Shown here: one piece after another, positions 31,685-41,787 of the stretch
How positions within the stretch are numbered: the first letter of the stretch is position 1
How the letters are laid out: each line of letters starts with the position of its first letter
Assembly: GCA_021732415.1 (NCBI GenBank)
Contig: JAKFVC010000184.1
Location: 1-57,008 of the forward strand
From: Planctomycetaceae bacterium
Lineage (GTDB): Bacteria; Planctomycetota; Planctomycetia; Planctomycetales; Planctomycetaceae
Length of the DNA: 57,008 bases
Direction of reading: 5' to 3'
The notes under the pieces: generated by a model
Database searches by the model: none
Seen by the model: only the letters and a program-made list of their open reading frames with translations
Told to the model about the DNA's origin: nothing
Translations under genes and position numbers: made by a program

Positions 31685-31778
31685 AGCGTGTGAGGGTGCC
31701 AGAGTAACGGAGTCAGAGTTCCAGCCCGAACTCGAACCGATCTCTCTCTACTCTCACACGCTGGTACTCCCGCACCCT
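31685..31778. repeat. Palindromic repeat family A, copy 2
   Basis: Left arm AGCGTGTGAGGGTGCCAGAG and TAACGGAGTCAGAG. Right arm CTCTACTCTCACACGCTGGT and ACTCCCGCACCCT. Its right edge is next to the GAGG ribosome-binding sequence of the epimerase gene. Confidence 0.78.
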
Positions 31779-31789
31779 GAGGCATCCCC

Positions 31790-32818
31790 ATGCGTCCCAT
31801 CTTGAATGTCGCGGATCTGGAAGACCAGTTGAGCCAGCCCACAGCGGGCGTGCTGGAGACATTAGGTTCTATTCCGGGGGACGTGATGGTCCTCGGCGCT
31901 GGCGGCAAGATGGGCCCGACGTTGGCTCGCATGGTGCGTCGTGCGATGGATCAACTCGGGCAGCGAGACAGAAAGGTGTTCGCGGCATCTCGATTTTCAT
32001 CGCCCGCAGTCGCGGCAGAACTTCGCTCGCAGGGCGTCGAGACAATTACGTGCGATCTCATGGATCGTGACGCGGTGGCGAAATTGCCCGATGCGCCCAA
32101 TGTCATCTGCATGGCGGGGCAGAAGTTCGGGACTTCTCAAGCACCTGAGTTGACCTGGGTGATGAATACGCTGGTCCCAGCAGTGATTGCCGAGCGTTAT
32201 GCTGCCTCCAGGATGGTGGTGTTTTCGACGGGCTGCGTTTATCCCCTGGTTTCTGTGGATGGTCCTGGTTCGCAAGAGGACGACGCCTTAACTCCGCCGG
32301 GGGAGTATGCCAATGCGTGTGTCGGTCGAGAACGTGTGTTTTCGTATTTCGCCAAGCGAAACGGCACGTCCGCACTGCTGTTTCGGCTGAGCTACGCAAT
32401 TGACTTACGGTATGGCGTATTGCTGGATGTCGCTGAGAAAGTGGCGAAAGGCGAGGCGGTCGATGTGTCGATGGGGGCCGCCAATGTGATCTGGCAGGGA
32501 GACGCCAACGCTCGTGGCATTCAGTGTTTACAACACACTTCGACTCCTCCGCTGGCGCTGAATGTCACAGGGTTGGAACCGGTGCGAATTCGGTATTTGG
32601 CCCAGCGGTTTGGCGAATTGCTGGGCCGCCCGCCGGTGATTACCGGCAGCGAAGGGTCTGTGGCCTGGTTATTCGACGCCCGGAAATCGTACGAGCTCTT
32701 CGGTCCCCCATCAGTGACTCTTGATGAGATGATCGTGGCAACCGCCCAGTGGGTCCAACAGGGAGGGCAAACCTTGGGCAAGCCGACCCATTTCGAAGTG
32801 CGCGATGGAACGTTTTGA
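31790..32818 (+). CDS. NAD-dependent epimerase/dehydratase family protein
   Basis: A 342-aa extended-SDR-like protein. The nucleotide-binding region reads VMVLGAGGKMGPTLARMVRR near residues 29-48, a GxGGxMG variant of the Rossmann motif. VFSTGCVYPLVSVDG near 143 holds the Ser/Thr part of the active site. Instead of the classical YxxxK, the segment EYANACVGRERVFSYF (near 170) contains Tyr-x3-Cys, so the catalytic lysine is not obvious. Activity is uncertain; nucleotide-sugar epimerase or a non-catalytic relative are both possible. GAGG 8 nt upstream supports ATG 31790. Confidence 0.8.
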   Translation: MRPILNVADLEDQLSQPTAGVLETLGSIPGDVMVLGAGGKMGPTLARMVRRAMDQLGQRDRKVFAASRFSSPAVAAELRSQGVETITCDLMDRDAVAKLPDAPNVICMAGQKFGTSQAPELTWVMNTLVPAVIAERYAASRMVVFSTGCVYPLVSVDGPGSQEDDALTPPGEYANACVGRERVFSYFAKRNGTSALLFRLSYAIDLRYGVLLDVAEKVAKGEAVDVSMGAANVIWQGDANARGIQCLQHTSTPPLALNVTGLEPVRIRYLAQRFGELLGRPPVITGSEGSVAWLFDARKSYELFGPPSVTLDEMIVATAQWVQQGGQTLGKPTHFEVRDGTF

Positions 32819-32852
32819 GCGTTTGGAAGATTATCGAAGAAGCCCGATTTGA

Positions 32853-32963
32853 TTTGTGATTCGAGTCGATGGGAGGGTGAGGCTCCCGCCGAACCGGATA
32901 GTCTGGCGAGGTTCGAATGACGCTTGCGGTTCGGCGGGAGCCTCACCCTCCCATGGCGTCGAA
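32853..32963. repeat. Palindromic repeat family B, copy 1
   Basis: Arms ATGGGAGGGTGAGGCTCCCG and inverse with GCCGAACCG. The conserved unit also includes flanks TTTGTGATTCGAGTCG on the left and GGCGTCGAA on the right, shared with copies 2 and 3, which gives clear element boundaries. Confidence 0.93.
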
Positions 32964-33079
32964 ACGTATTCGCGCCATGCCTCGGCGTGAATTACAGCAC
33001 ACTTGCAAGGGTTGTCCCAATCACGACAATGCAGGATTCGGCGAACCAGTCAGAGTTAAATAGCAGGAAATCATCCGAA

Positions 33080-35995
33080 ATGTTGTGGGAAATTGAGATT
33101 CGTCCGTTGCCGTCTGAAATCGATCGTGAAGCGGCTCGCGTGCAGGGGAGTTGCCAGTCGATGCGGTTGGCGTCGATTACGGACATCCGGGCGGCCAAAT
33201 CGTTCTTGATTCAGGGCGAATTGGATCAGGCCCAAATCGAACGAGCGGCCCAGACCTTTCTGGTCGATACCGTCGTCGAGTCCCACGCCATCCACCCGCT
33301 TTCGAAATCGTCGACAAAGTCAGCAGACGATGCCAGCCTGTTGAACGTGATGTTCAAGCCGGGCGTGACCGACAACATTGCTTACAGCACACAGCGGGCA
33401 CTGGTCGATCTGGGATTTGCCGTCGAGGCGGTCTCCACCTGCCGCAAGTATTGGGTGAACGCCGGAGCCAGCGAGCCCGATCTGAAACTGCTGGCGTCGA
33501 AGATTCTCTCGAACGACGCGATCGAACATGTCACGCGTGGCTCATTGGCCATCGGCAATCTGTCGATTGGCCGCGAGTACCAGTTCCAATTGCAGAAGGT
33601 CGCGATTCGCGAGTTGTCCGACGAGCAACTGCAGCAGCTCAGCAAGACCGGGCAGTTGTATCTCAGCCTGACGGAAATGCAGACGATTCAGAATTACTTC
33701 CGCAAGCTGGACCGCGATCCCACTGACGCAGAGCTGGAAACCGTTGCCCAGACGTGGAGTGAACATTGCTCGCACAAGACACTGGGCGGACGTGTTCACT
33801 ATGTTGATGACACGCGTGACATTCAGTTCCAGAATATGCTGAAGGAAACGATCTTCGCCGCGACGCGCAAATTGCGAGAGCAAGCAGGGGATCAAGACTG
33901 GTGCGTGAGCGTCTTCCGCGACAACGCCGGCGTCGTTGAGTTCCACGAGAAGTTCCATGCGTGTATCAAAGTGGAAACTCACAATCATCCCTCCGCGTTG
34001 GAACCGTACGGCGGGGCCAATACGGGATTGGGTGGCGTGATTCGTGATCCGCTGGGGACGGGCCTCGGTGCCAAGCCGATTTGTAATACCGACGTCTTCT
34101 GTTTTGCGCCCCCGGATACACCATTTGAAACATTGCCGCCGGGGGTGTTGCATCCTCAGGTTGTGGCCCGTGGTGTTGTTTCGGGCGTTCGCGATTACGG
34201 CAATCGGATGGGTATTCCCACAGTGAACGGCGCTGTCTATTTCGACGAACGCTATCTCGGTAATCCGTTAGTGTACTGTGGCAACGTGGCGCTGATTCCG
34301 ATTGATATGGTGGAGAAGGGTGCGAAGCCCGGCGACCTCATCGTTGCGGTCGGCGGTCGGACCGGTCGCGATGGTATTCACGGTGCGACTTTTTCCTCGG
34401 CCGAGCTGACTCATGAGAGCGAAACGCTGTCGGGTGGCGCGGTGCAGATTGGTAATGCGATCACCGAAAAGATGGTGCTGGATGTGATCCTGGAAGCTCG
34501 TGACAAGGGCCTCTATACCGCGATCACCGACTGTGGTGCCGGTGGATTTTCCAGTGCCGTTGGTGAGATGGGTGCCGAATGCGGAGCGGAAGTGTGGCTC
34601 GATCAGGCGCCCCTCAAATATACGGGTCTCTCCTACACGGAAGTCTGGATTTCCGAAGCCCAGGAACGCATGGTGCTGTCGGTCCCGCGCCAGAACTGGC
34701 CCGCTTTCCAAGCCCTGTGTGCGGCCGAAGGGGTCGAGGCGTCGGCGATTGGTGAGTTCAAGGACAATCATCGGCTGCTGTTGAAATATCAGGACCAGAT
34801 TGTCGGCGATCTGGCGATGGAGTTCCTGCACGATGGCCGCCCGCCTGTCATTCGCGAAGCGGTGTATCGTGCTCCTCAAGTCCAGGAATTGAAGCTGCCG
34901 GCCCGTGAACGGTATGACGCGGATCTCGAAAAAATTCTCGGCTCGCTGAATGTGTGCAGCAAGGAATGGATCATCCGCCAGTATGACCATGAGGTCCAGG
35001 CGGGCAGTGTCGTGAAGCCGCTGGTCGGGGCGTCGTCGGATGGACCGTCTGATGCGGCTGTCGTGCGGCCGATCCTGGATTCCAATCGTGGCCTGGTGAT
35101 TGCCTGCGGCATGAATCCGCATTTTGGAGATTTCGATCCGTATTGGATGGCCGCCTCGGCCATTGATGAAGCGGTGCGAAACTGCGTGGCTGTCGGAGCT
35201 GATCCGCGTCGGATCGCGATCCTCGACAATTTCTGTTGGGGCTATACCGATCGCCCTGAGACGTTGGGCAGCCTGGTACGCGCGTCTCTCGCCTGTCACG
35301 ACGTGGCGATCGCGTTCGGCACGCCGTTCGTCAGCGGCAAGGACAGTCTCAATAATGAGTTCTCATACTTCGATACCAAGGGGCAGAAGCAGACCGTGGC
35401 GATTCCGGCCTCGTTGCTGATTACGGCGATGGGTCAGATGGAAGATGTCAACCGCGCTGTCACGATGGACCTCAAGGCACCCGGGAATCTGCTGTATCAA
35501 ATCGGTGTTACCAAGGACGAGCTGGGCGGCAGTCATTTTTCGCTGGTAAATAAGCTGACCGGAGGCCGCGTGCCGCAGGTGGACTTGCCACTGGCCGTGA
35601 AGATTTTTGCCGCGCTGCATCGGGCGATTAATGCGGGAATGGTTCGCAGTTGTCACGATTTGAGCGAAGGTGGCTTGGCCGCTGCCGTGGCTGAGATGGC
35701 ATTCTCCGGAGAAGTGGGAGCCGAACTTTCGCTCGCCGCTGTCGCGAAGGTGTCGCAGTTGACCGAGAGTGCTCAGTTGCTCTTTTCCGAGAGCAATACG
35801 CGATTTCTGGTGGAAGTTGTGCCCGCGAAGGCCGCGCAGTTTGAAGCGCTGTTTGCTGGGTTGCCTCTGGCCTCGATCGGCAAGACCGTTGCTGAACAGG
35901 TACTGAAGGTTGACTCACCGCAAGGGGTGCGAGTCATTGATTCCGAGCTGAAGAATCTTAAGGCATGCTGGCAGAAACCGCTGAATTGGAATTAG
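33080..35995 (+). CDS. purL: Phosphoribosylformylglycinamidine synthase (PurS-PurL fusion)
   Basis: Fourth step of purine synthesis: FGAR to FGAM using ATP and ammonia from glutamine. About 971 aa. The first 200 residues include a PurS-like region ([20 protein letters not shown] near 95-115), followed by the PurL body. The signature [12 protein letters not shown] is near residue 228, [18 protein letters not shown] near 298-315, and the AIR-synthase-type domains follow. The protein ends soon after the second of these and has no glutaminase (PurQ) domain, which must be encoded elsewhere. I prefer ATG 33080 (AGGAAA upstream, [10 protein letters not shown]); ATG 33029 is possible. The start region directly follows a family B palindrome. 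Confidence 0.94.
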   Translation: MLWEIEIRPLPSEIDREAARVQGSCQSMRLASITDIRAAKSFLIQGELDQAQIERAAQTFLVDTVVESHAIHPLSKSSTKSADDASLLNVMFKPGVTDNIAYSTQRALVDLGFAVEAVSTCRKYWVNAGASEPDLKLLASKILSNDAIEHVTRGSLAIGNLSIGREYQFQLQKVAIRELSDEQLQQLSKTGQLYLSLTEMQTIQNYFRKLDRDPTDAELETVAQTWSEHCSHKTLGGRVHYVDDTRDIQFQNMLKETIFAATRKLREQAGDQDWCVSVFRDNAGVVEFHEKFHACIKVETHNHPSALEPYGGANTGLGGVIRDPLGTGLGAKPICNTDVFCFAPPDTPFETLPPGVLHPQVVARGVVSGVRDYGNRMGIPTVNGAVYFDERYLGNPLVYCGNVALIPIDMVEKGAKPGDLIVAVGGRTGRDGIHGATFSSAELTHESETLSGGAVQIGNAITEKMVLDVILEARDKGLYTAITDCGAGGFSSAVGEMGAECGAEVWLDQAPLKYTGLSYTEVWISEAQERMVLSVPRQNWPAFQALCAAEGVEASAIGEFKDNHRLLLKYQDQIVGDLAMEFLHDGRPPVIREAVYRAPQVQELKLPARERYDADLEKILGSLNVCSKEWIIRQYDHEVQAGSVVKPLVGASSDGPSDAAVVRPILDSNRGLVIACGMNPHFGDFDPYWMAASAIDEAVRNCVAVGADPRRIAILDNFCWGYTDRPETLGSLVRASLACHDVAIAFGTPFVSGKDSLNNEFSYFDTKGQKQTVAIPASLLITAMGQMEDVNRAVTMDLKAPGNLLYQIGVTKDELGGSHFSLVNKLTGGRVPQVDLPLAVKIFAALHRAINAGMVRSCHDLSEGGLAAAVAEMAFSGEVGAELSLAAVAKVSQLTESAQLLFSESNTRFLVEVVPAKAAQFEALFAGLPLASIGKTVAEQVLKVDSPQGVRVIDSELKNLKACWQKPLNWN

Positions 35996-36085
35996 GGAGT
36001 GTGATGCGCCGAGCTCACCTGGATCAGCGTGGGATGAAGGCGTGCTACGAATGCGATTCGTCAGTCTTCGATAAAGGAGTGATTC

Positions 36086-37279
36086 ATGTTGCTCAGAACG
36101 ATGCTGCATTGGATGCTGCCGCTACTATTTTTGGGAGCGTTCGCCTCGACTGAGATTAGAGCAGACGAGACCTCCCCGTGGGACGTTTCCGCTCTCCGGC
36201 AACCGCCGAAGGTGACTTGGGTGGATGAGTCCGGGCCGCTTCGAAAACTCTACTATGAAAGCGAACCGCGGAACGGCGCCCCGACACGGGTGTTTGCCTA
36301 TTGTGCGTATCCGGAGAAGATTGAAGGCAAAGCCCCGGCGGTCGTTTTAATTCATGGCGGCGGAGGCAAGGCGTTCCCGGAATGGGCCAAGTTGTGGGCC
36401 GATCGCGGTTACATCGCACTGGCGATGGATCTGGCGGGGAAGGGCCCCGATGGGCAGCCGTTGCCTGATGGTGGTCCCGATCAGACTGATACTTATAAGC
36501 TCCCCAAGGATCCCACGAACCTGAAGGACATGTGGACCTATCATGCTGTTGCCGCGTGCGTGCGGGCTCAGAGTTTGCTCGCGAGCTTGCCTGAAGTTGA
36601 TGCGGATCGGATTGGTGTCACAGGCATCAGTTGGGGCGGGTATCTGACGTGCATCGTCTCGGGGGTCGACGATCGCTTTAAGTTTGCTGTGCCGGTTTAT
36701 GGGTGTGGATTCCTGCAGGAAGACAGTGCCTGGCTGAAGCAGTTCGGTGCCATGTCTGAAGAATGGCGAGCTGAATGGGTGAAGAACTTTGATCCTTCGA
36801 GCCATGTCGGCCGTGCCAAGATGCCGGTCTTGTTCGTGAATGGGACGAATGATTTCGCCTATCCGATGGGCAGCTATCAGAAGACCTATCGGTTGGTGAA
36901 GGATCGCACGCTGTGTGTCACAGTCAACATGCCACACGGGCACGTCCAGGGTTGGGCCCCGATTGAAATTGGCTTGTTTGGCGATCAAATCGTGCGCGGT
37001 GGGAAACCATTACCTAAGGTCGATCCGCGATTGAAATTGAACGCGGAAAACACGTCAGCCACTGCGGCCTGGGCCGGTGCAGATGAGCCGAAGCCCGCAT
37101 TCCACTGGACGACCGATTCGGGAGCCTGGCAACAACGCAAGTGGCAATCACGAGACGCGGTGATCACCGGCGATCAGATCACGGCGGAGATTCCCAAGGA
37201 ACGTCCGATTGTGTTCTTCGTGACGTTAAAAGATGCTCGCGGTGCGATTGTCAGTACCGAACACGAAGAGTTGAAATAA
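36086..37279 (+). CDS. Secreted alpha/beta-hydrolase (acetyl xylan esterase / dienelactone hydrolase-like)
   Basis: A 397-aa exported hydrolase. A signal peptide (MLHWMLPLLFLGAFASTEIR) is followed by an alpha/beta-hydrolase domain. The oxyanion segment HGGGGKAFPEWAKLWADRGY is near residue 91-110, and the nucleophile elbow GISWGG (Ser near 191) follows. A likely acid Asp lies in VNGTNDFAYP near 253 and a His in MPHGHVQGW near 285. AAGGAG 7 nt before ATG 36086 is a strong ribosome binding site. The C-terminal 80 residues form an extra beta-rich region. The two sulfatase genes that follow on the same strand suggest removal of side groups from polysaccharides (inference). Confidence 0.85.
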   Translation: MLLRTMLHWMLPLLFLGAFASTEIRADETSPWDVSALRQPPKVTWVDESGPLRKLYYESEPRNGAPTRVFAYCAYPEKIEGKAPAVVLIHGGGGKAFPEWAKLWADRGYIALAMDLAGKGPDGQPLPDGGPDQTDTYKLPKDPTNLKDMWTYHAVAACVRAQSLLASLPEVDADRIGVTGISWGGYLTCIVSGVDDRFKFAVPVYGCGFLQEDSAWLKQFGAMSEEWRAEWVKNFDPSSHVGRAKMPVLFVNGTNDFAYPMGSYQKTYRLVKDRTLCVTVNMPHGHVQGWAPIEIGLFGDQIVRGGKPLPKVDPRLKLNAENTSATAAWAGADEPKPAFHWTTDSGAWQQRKWQSRDAVITGDQITAEIPKERPIVFFVTLKDARGAIVSTEHEELK

Positions 37280-37289
37280 GAGTTTTTTT

Positions 37290-37340
37290 GCCACGGATGG
37301 ACACGGATGGACACGGATGGACACGGATGAAACACGGATA
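37290..37340. repeat. Tandem 10-bp repeat (family M)
   Basis: About four and a half copies of ACACGGATGG preceded by GCCACGGATGG, in the gap between the hydrolase and first sulfatase genes. No inverted partner is visible. Confidence 0.9.
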
Positions 37341-37374
37341 ATACCAGGAGATTCCGAGAGCGAGAAATCGCATA

Positions 37375-38721
37375 ATGAAGGTATCTGTGAGCAACATCCT
37401 CAGACTTTATCTGGCATGTCTCGGCATCGTGTGGTTGTTGGGCTGGCCAACAGATTTGGTTGCCGGACCGACCGGTGCGCCGAACGTTGTGCTGATCATT
37501 TCCGATGATCAGGGTTGGGGCGACTTCGGGTTCATGGGGCATCCCCATATCCAGACGCCTCATCTCGATCGCCTGGCCCGCGAGAGCCTGGTTTATCGTC
37601 ACGGATATGTCCCTTCCAGTTTGTGTTGTCCGTCACTGGCAGTGGTGTTGACTGGCAAGTATCCGCACCAGACAAAAATCACCGGCAATGAACCGCCACG
37701 GCCACAAGGCGTGAAGCAACCCTATCGCGATCCGGGCTTTTTGGCTCAGGTGAATGAACTCAATGGCTTCATGGCTCAGCATGCACGTTTGCCGCATGAG
37801 TTGGGCAAGGCCGGCTACGTCAGCTTTCAAACGGGCAAGTGGTGGGCGGGGAATTATCAGACGGGCGGGTTTACTCAGGGCATGAGCCACGGCGACCAAA
37901 GCCGCGGCGGCCGGCATGGTGACGAGGGGCTGGAGATTGGCCGTAAGTCGCTGCAACCAATCTATAAGTTTATTAAGGAGGCCGCCGATAGGCCGTTCCT
38001 CGTCTGGTATGCGCCGATGTTGCCACATCAGCCGCACAATCCCCCCGAACGACTGCTTCAAAAATATGTGCGCCAAAATCCCTCGCCACAGATCGCCAAG
38101 TACTGGGCGATGTGCGAATGGTTTGATGAAACCTGCGGCGAGTTACTCGGCCATCTGGAAGAGCAGGGCTTGGCGAAGAATACCATCGTCGTGTTCATGA
38201 TTGATAATGGCTGGATTCAGGATCCTGACCGGGCTGCCTATCGGTCGGACTCGAAGCAGTCGCAATACGACGGAGGTTTGCGCACTCCGATCATGATTCG
38301 CTGGCCAGAACACGTGGCTCCGCGAATCGTCGACACGCCTGTCAGCAGCGTCGATATCGCTCCAACTCTGTATCGAGCCTGTGGCCGAGATGTTCCCGCG
38401 GGATTGCCGGGGATCGATTTGCTTGATGAGCAGGCCGTGGCCAATCGCCAAGCGATCTTCGGAGCCTGCTTCCTGCACAACGCAGTTGATATTCACGCGC
38501 CCGAGAAGAACGTGACCTATCGCTGGTGCGTGTCGGGTGAGTGGAAGTTAATTCTGCCGAATCTGGTGAACGTCAAGCAGCCCAATAAGCCGGGGCGAGA
38601 TATCGGGCCGGAATTATATCGGATCAAGATTGATCCTACAGAAGAGAACAATCTGGTCAAGATGCATCCCGAGCAGGTTGAGCGATTGACGAAGTTGATT
38701 GATAGGTGGTGGAAACTTTAG
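37375..38721 (+). CDS. Secreted sulfatase-like protein with altered signature
   Basis: A 448-aa protein of the formylglycine-dependent sulfatase (S1) fold. A signal peptide runs to about residue 30 (GIVWLLGWPTDLVAG). The metal-binding NVVLIISDDQGWGDFG follows, with Asp44/Asp45. The active-site segment reads SSLCCPSLAVVLTGKYPH: Cys84 fits the position converted to formylglycine, but the CxPSR Arg is Leu88. C-terminal metal ligands are present around VFMIDNGW (near 265). The Arg is normally needed for modification and for stabilising formylglycine, so this may be an unusual subfamily or an inactive paralogue. It sits between an esterase-like gene and a canonical sulfatase. Confidence 0.85.
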   Translation: MKVSVSNILRLYLACLGIVWLLGWPTDLVAGPTGAPNVVLIISDDQGWGDFGFMGHPHIQTPHLDRLARESLVYRHGYVPSSLCCPSLAVVLTGKYPHQTKITGNEPPRPQGVKQPYRDPGFLAQVNELNGFMAQHARLPHELGKAGYVSFQTGKWWAGNYQTGGFTQGMSHGDQSRGGRHGDEGLEIGRKSLQPIYKFIKEAADRPFLVWYAPMLPHQPHNPPERLLQKYVRQNPSPQIAKYWAMCEWFDETCGELLGHLEEQGLAKNTIVVFMIDNGWIQDPDRAAYRSDSKQSQYDGGLRTPIMIRWPEHVAPRIVDTPVSSVDIAPTLYRACGRDVPAGLPGIDLLDEQAVANRQAIFGACFLHNAVDIHAPEKNVTYRWCVSGEWKLILPNLVNVKQPNKPGRDIGPELYRIKIDPTEENNLVKMHPEQVERLTKLIDRWWKL

Positions 38722-38828
38722 TGGAAGTACAGATTAAGATCTTCAGGCGAGCCGGGCGGCGTAAGTCCCCGGATTCTTTGAGATTCAGGTTTGGAAACAC
38801 AGAGGCACAGAGAAAACAGAGGAATTTT

Positions 38829-40298
38829 ATGAGAGCTCTGGCCTGGATCGCGCTCGGCTTTCTCTTCGCATGTTGCCAAACCCCAAGCTTCGCCGCTGAA
38901 CGCCCCAATGTCCTGATGATTGCGGTCGATGATCTCAACGATTGGATTGGTTGCCTGCAGGGGCATCCGCAGGTGAAGACGCCGCACATTGATTCGCTGG
39001 CGGCTCGGGGCACCGTGTTTACTAATGCTCATTGCCAGGCACCGTTGTGTAATCCGTCTCGATCCAGCCTGTTGTCGGGATTTCGCCCTTCAACGACCGG
39101 TATCTATGCGTTGCAGCCCGGGATGCGAACGGTTACCCGGTTGAAGAATCATGTCACCCTGCCGCAGGCGTTCACGCAGGCCGGATATCACACATTCACG
39201 TGCGGTAAAATCTTTCATGATGGCTCGATCTCCGCTGCCGATCAGCCGCGCGAATTCAACCAATGGGGCCCGGCGCCCGGCATGCCGCGGCCGACAAAAA
39301 AATTTGTGGAGACGCCGGCTCCGCACCCGTTGGTCGATTGGGGTGTGTTTCCGGCAGATGACCATCGACAAGCCGATTGGCAGATCGCCGATGCGGCCAT
39401 TGCGAAGCTCAAAGCGGTGCCTGGAGATCGGCCGTTTTTTGTGTCCGTCGGATTTCGATTGCCGCATGTGCCGTGTTATGCCTCGCAGAAATGGTTTGAT
39501 CTGTATCCGGTCGATCAGCTGCAACTTCCGCCGTATAAGGCTGATGATCGCGATGATCTGCCGCGGTTTGCCAGCTATCTCCATTGGAAATTGCCGGAGC
39601 CGCGTTTGAAGTTTCTCGTCGAACACGATCAATGGAAGCCGCTGGTTCGCGCTTACCTGGCATCGATCAGCTTGATGGACAGCCAAGTGGGGCGAGTGCT
39701 GGATGCGCTGCACGCGACGGGACGTTCGGACGAGACCATTGTCGTCTTGTGGTCCGATCACGGCTGGCATCTGGGAGAGAAGGGGATCACGGGCAAGAAC
39801 ACCTTGTGGGAACGATCGACCCGCGTGCCGTTGATCTTTGCCGGTCCGGGATCAGCCAAGGGGGCGCGTTGCAGTCGTCCCGTCGAATTGCTCGATGTCT
39901 TTCCGACCCTGCTTGAGTTATGCCGGTTTGAACAGCGAAGCGATCTGGAAGGACACAGCCTGGTTCCGCAGTTGAAGGACGCCGCGGCGGAACGACCCTG
40001 GCCAGCAATCACCACCCATAACCAGAACAATCACGCGGTGCGCAGCGAGCATTGGCGATTCATTCGCTATGCGGATGGTTCAGAGGAACTTTACGATCTG
40101 CGGACCGATCCCAACGAGTGGACCAATCTTGCGAAAGACGCCAAGCAGGCTGAGACGATTCGGCAACTTGCTGTTTGGTTGCCCAAGCAGAATACTCCAC
40201 CAGTTCCGGGGAGTGCGTCGCGATTGTTGACCTATGAAAACGGCGTGGCGACTTGGGAAGGGGAGCGGATTGATCCAGAGGCAGCACTGCCGGATTAG
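38829..40298 (+). CDS. Secreted sulfatase (iduronate-2-sulfatase-like)
   Basis: A 489-aa sulfatase. The signal is MRALAWIALGFLFACC ... SFAA (cleavage near 23). The metal site is NVLMIAVDDLNDW (Asp34/Asp35), and the canonical formylglycine signature LCNPSRSSLLSG has Cys74 and Arg78. The later metal ligands DHGW and HLGEKG are near 344-352. The DDLNDWIGCL segment and overall length resemble iduronate-2-sulfatase-type (S1_7-like) enzymes; this subfamily guess is inference. AGAGGAA 6 nt before ATG 38829 decides the start; the frame to 38706 overlaps the previous gene and is unlikely. It needs a formylglycine-generating enzyme, not encoded in this window. Confidence 0.92.
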   Translation: MRALAWIALGFLFACCQTPSFAAERPNVLMIAVDDLNDWIGCLQGHPQVKTPHIDSLAARGTVFTNAHCQAPLCNPSRSSLLSGFRPSTTGIYALQPGMRTVTRLKNHVTLPQAFTQAGYHTFTCGKIFHDGSISAADQPREFNQWGPAPGMPRPTKKFVETPAPHPLVDWGVFPADDHRQADWQIADAAIAKLKAVPGDRPFFVSVGFRLPHVPCYASQKWFDLYPVDQLQLPPYKADDRDDLPRFASYLHWKLPEPRLKFLVEHDQWKPLVRAYLASISLMDSQVGRVLDALHATGRSDETIVVLWSDHGWHLGEKGITGKNTLWERSTRVPLIFAGPGSAKGARCSRPVELLDVFPTLLELCRFEQRSDLEGHSLVPQLKDAAAERPWPAITTHNQNNHAVRSEHWRFIRYADGSEELYDLRTDPNEWTNLAKDAKQAETIRQLAVWLPKQNTPPVPGSASRLLTYENGVATWEGERIDPEAALPD

Positions 40299-40306
40299 AG
40301 CAAACA

Positions 40307-40341
40307 AGGCGAGCGTCCAGCTTATGCCCGGACGCTCGCCT
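40307..40341. terminator. Family P hairpin between convergent genes
   Basis: GGCGAGCGTCC / GGACGCTCGCC stem with an 11-nt loop, just after the second sulfatase. It shares its arm with the larger family P repeat at 24968-25257. No T-run; termination is plausible but unproven. Confidence 0.6.
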
Positions 40342-40377
40342 GCGTTCACAAATAATTCGACCCTGTGTCCGTAATGC

Positions 40378-41436
40378 CTATTCCTTCGATGCGTAATCAG
40401 CAGGCTTTTTGCCCTTAGTGTAGCCGCCGAACTTGAACATCGTGGGTTCGAACTTTCCGACGATATCGACCTTCGATTTCTCGGGGATCTTGTCTTCCAT
40501 CTCGAGTGACCAGTAGGTCGCGTTGACGAGCATCCGGCGGACGCCTTCGCTCAGCAAATCCAATGAGGCTCCCATGGTCGTCGTGAAGACGCGTGACGTC
40601 TTGCCGGAACTGCCCTTATAGGTCTTCGTCCAGGCGATGGGCATCATCGGGTCGTTCTTGGAGCCTTCCAGCGGCTTGTCGTCCGACTTCATGCCGACCA
40701 GGACCTGGCCCAGGACCAGCGGCTTGCTGTCCCCCGGGAGGGGTAGGCGGACGCCGTAGACGTCGGTCGGGCCCCAGATGTCGCCGTCTTTGATGCCGCG
40801 CAGGATGGGGTTGTCGGTCTGGCCCGGGGCGATGATTCCGCGGCAGCTTTGGCTGCCGTGATTGCCGTGGTGGCTGATCCAGGTCTCACCGAGCACCTGC
40901 CGGCCGAAGCCGCCGTCCCAGCCCTCGTCCTTGGCCGTCCATGTGTATTTTTGAAACGTCTTGCTCTTGGAGAGGTTGAATGAATGGGTCGCAGTCCGCA
41001 GGCCCATCATCGGTTTGCCCGATTCGACATAGTCGACGATCAGCTTCATCTGGTCATCGGGCAGATTGCGAAACCGCAGGAAGAAGATGGCCAGGTCGGC
41101 GGTCTTCAAGGCTTCCAGGCCCGGGATGTTTTCCTGGTAGTCGGGCTTGATCATGCCGTCTGCGGGATCAATCGGGAACAGCACCGTGCATTTGAAGCCG
41201 TGATGCGTCGAGAGAATTTTCCCCAACTGCGGCATCGCTTCTTCGGAACGATATTCGTCGTCACCGCTGATGAGGACGATATGCTTCCCCTGACCGGGAC
41301 CGGGGCCCCCTTCGAACACGATCCACGGATCTTCGGCCTGGGCGAGGCTCGCCAAGTTCAGGACCACGGCGACACACACGACGGCCCAACTTGTCATCCG
41401 ACGTAAAAGAGTACCACGAGGCTGCGCTACGATCAT
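40378..41436 (-). CDS. Secreted ThuA-domain protein
   Basis: A 352-aa protein with a Sec signal (MTSWAVVCVAVVLNLASLAQ, cleavage near AEDPW). A ThuA-like domain follows, with the flavodoxin/glutamine-amidotransferase-like fold. Landmarks: HIVLISGDDEYRSEEAMPQL near 51-70, LEALKTADLAIFFLRFRNLP near 107-126, GLRTATHSF near 148, and WGPTDVYGV near 221. No catalytic Cys typical of amidotransferases is present. ThuA proteins are linked to disaccharide use, and many planctomycete members are secreted with unknown function. AGAAAGG 9 nt upstream decides ATG 41436 over 41478. Convergent with the sulfatases, so co-function is only suggested. Confidence 0.85.
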   Translation of the reverse strand: MIVAQPRGTLLRRMTSWAVVCVAVVLNLASLAQAEDPWIVFEGGPGPGQGKHIVLISGDDEYRSEEAMPQLGKILSTHHGFKCTVLFPIDPADGMIKPDYQENIPGLEALKTADLAIFFLRFRNLPDDQMKLIVDYVESGKPMMGLRTATHSFNLSKSKTFQKYTWTAKDEGWDGGFGRQVLGETWISHHGNHGSQSCRGIIAPGQTDNPILRGIKDGDIWGPTDVYGVRLPLPGDSKPLVLGQVLVGMKSDDKPLEGSKNDPMMPIAWTKTYKGSSGKTSRVFTTTMGASLDLLSEGVRRMLVNATYWSLEMEDKIPEKSKVDIVGKFEPTMFKFGGYTKGKKPADYASKE

Positions 41437-41542
41437 GGTCCGACCTTTCTGCTCCGGTTGGAAATTCTTGGAAGTCACTGCACGGACTCTATTTCTGATA
41501 GGTTAGCAGTGGCAGGCCGGAGTTTGAAGGACGTGGCTCGAC

Positions 41543-41766
41543 CGTGGGATGGGTCTCCAGGTCCGTCCGAGCCCGTAATCGCCGACTTCAAAAATATTCA
41601 TCCCCCAGGAGCATCGCGCAGCGCACGACTGGCCTGCGGTGAAGAGGTGAGAATTCTCGACGATTTCATCGATCGCGACCCGTGCGCTGCGCGAAGCTCG
41701 GGAGAGTTGAATGGTGTGTCATGTCACTGGTTACGGGCTCGGACGGGCCTGGAGACCCGTCCTACG
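41543..41766. repeat. Long composite palindrome family E, copy 3
   Basis: Outer arm CGTGGGATGGGTCTCCAGGT and inverse GGGCCTGGAGACCCGTCCTA. The layers are GAGCCCGTAAT / GGTTACGGGCTC and CATCGCGCAGCGCACGA / CGTGCGCTGCGCGAAGC. It lies 21 bp beyond the fabI stop. Confidence 0.92.
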
Positions 41767-41787
41767 AACGCTTTTAGACGCTTCGCG

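Noticed and set aside
37375-38721. Frameshift or assembly error as the cause of the missing Arg in the sulfatase signature
   Set aside because: The frame is intact across the whole gene and the codon is a clear CTG within a well-conserved segment; a point change cannot be excluded but there is no sign of one.
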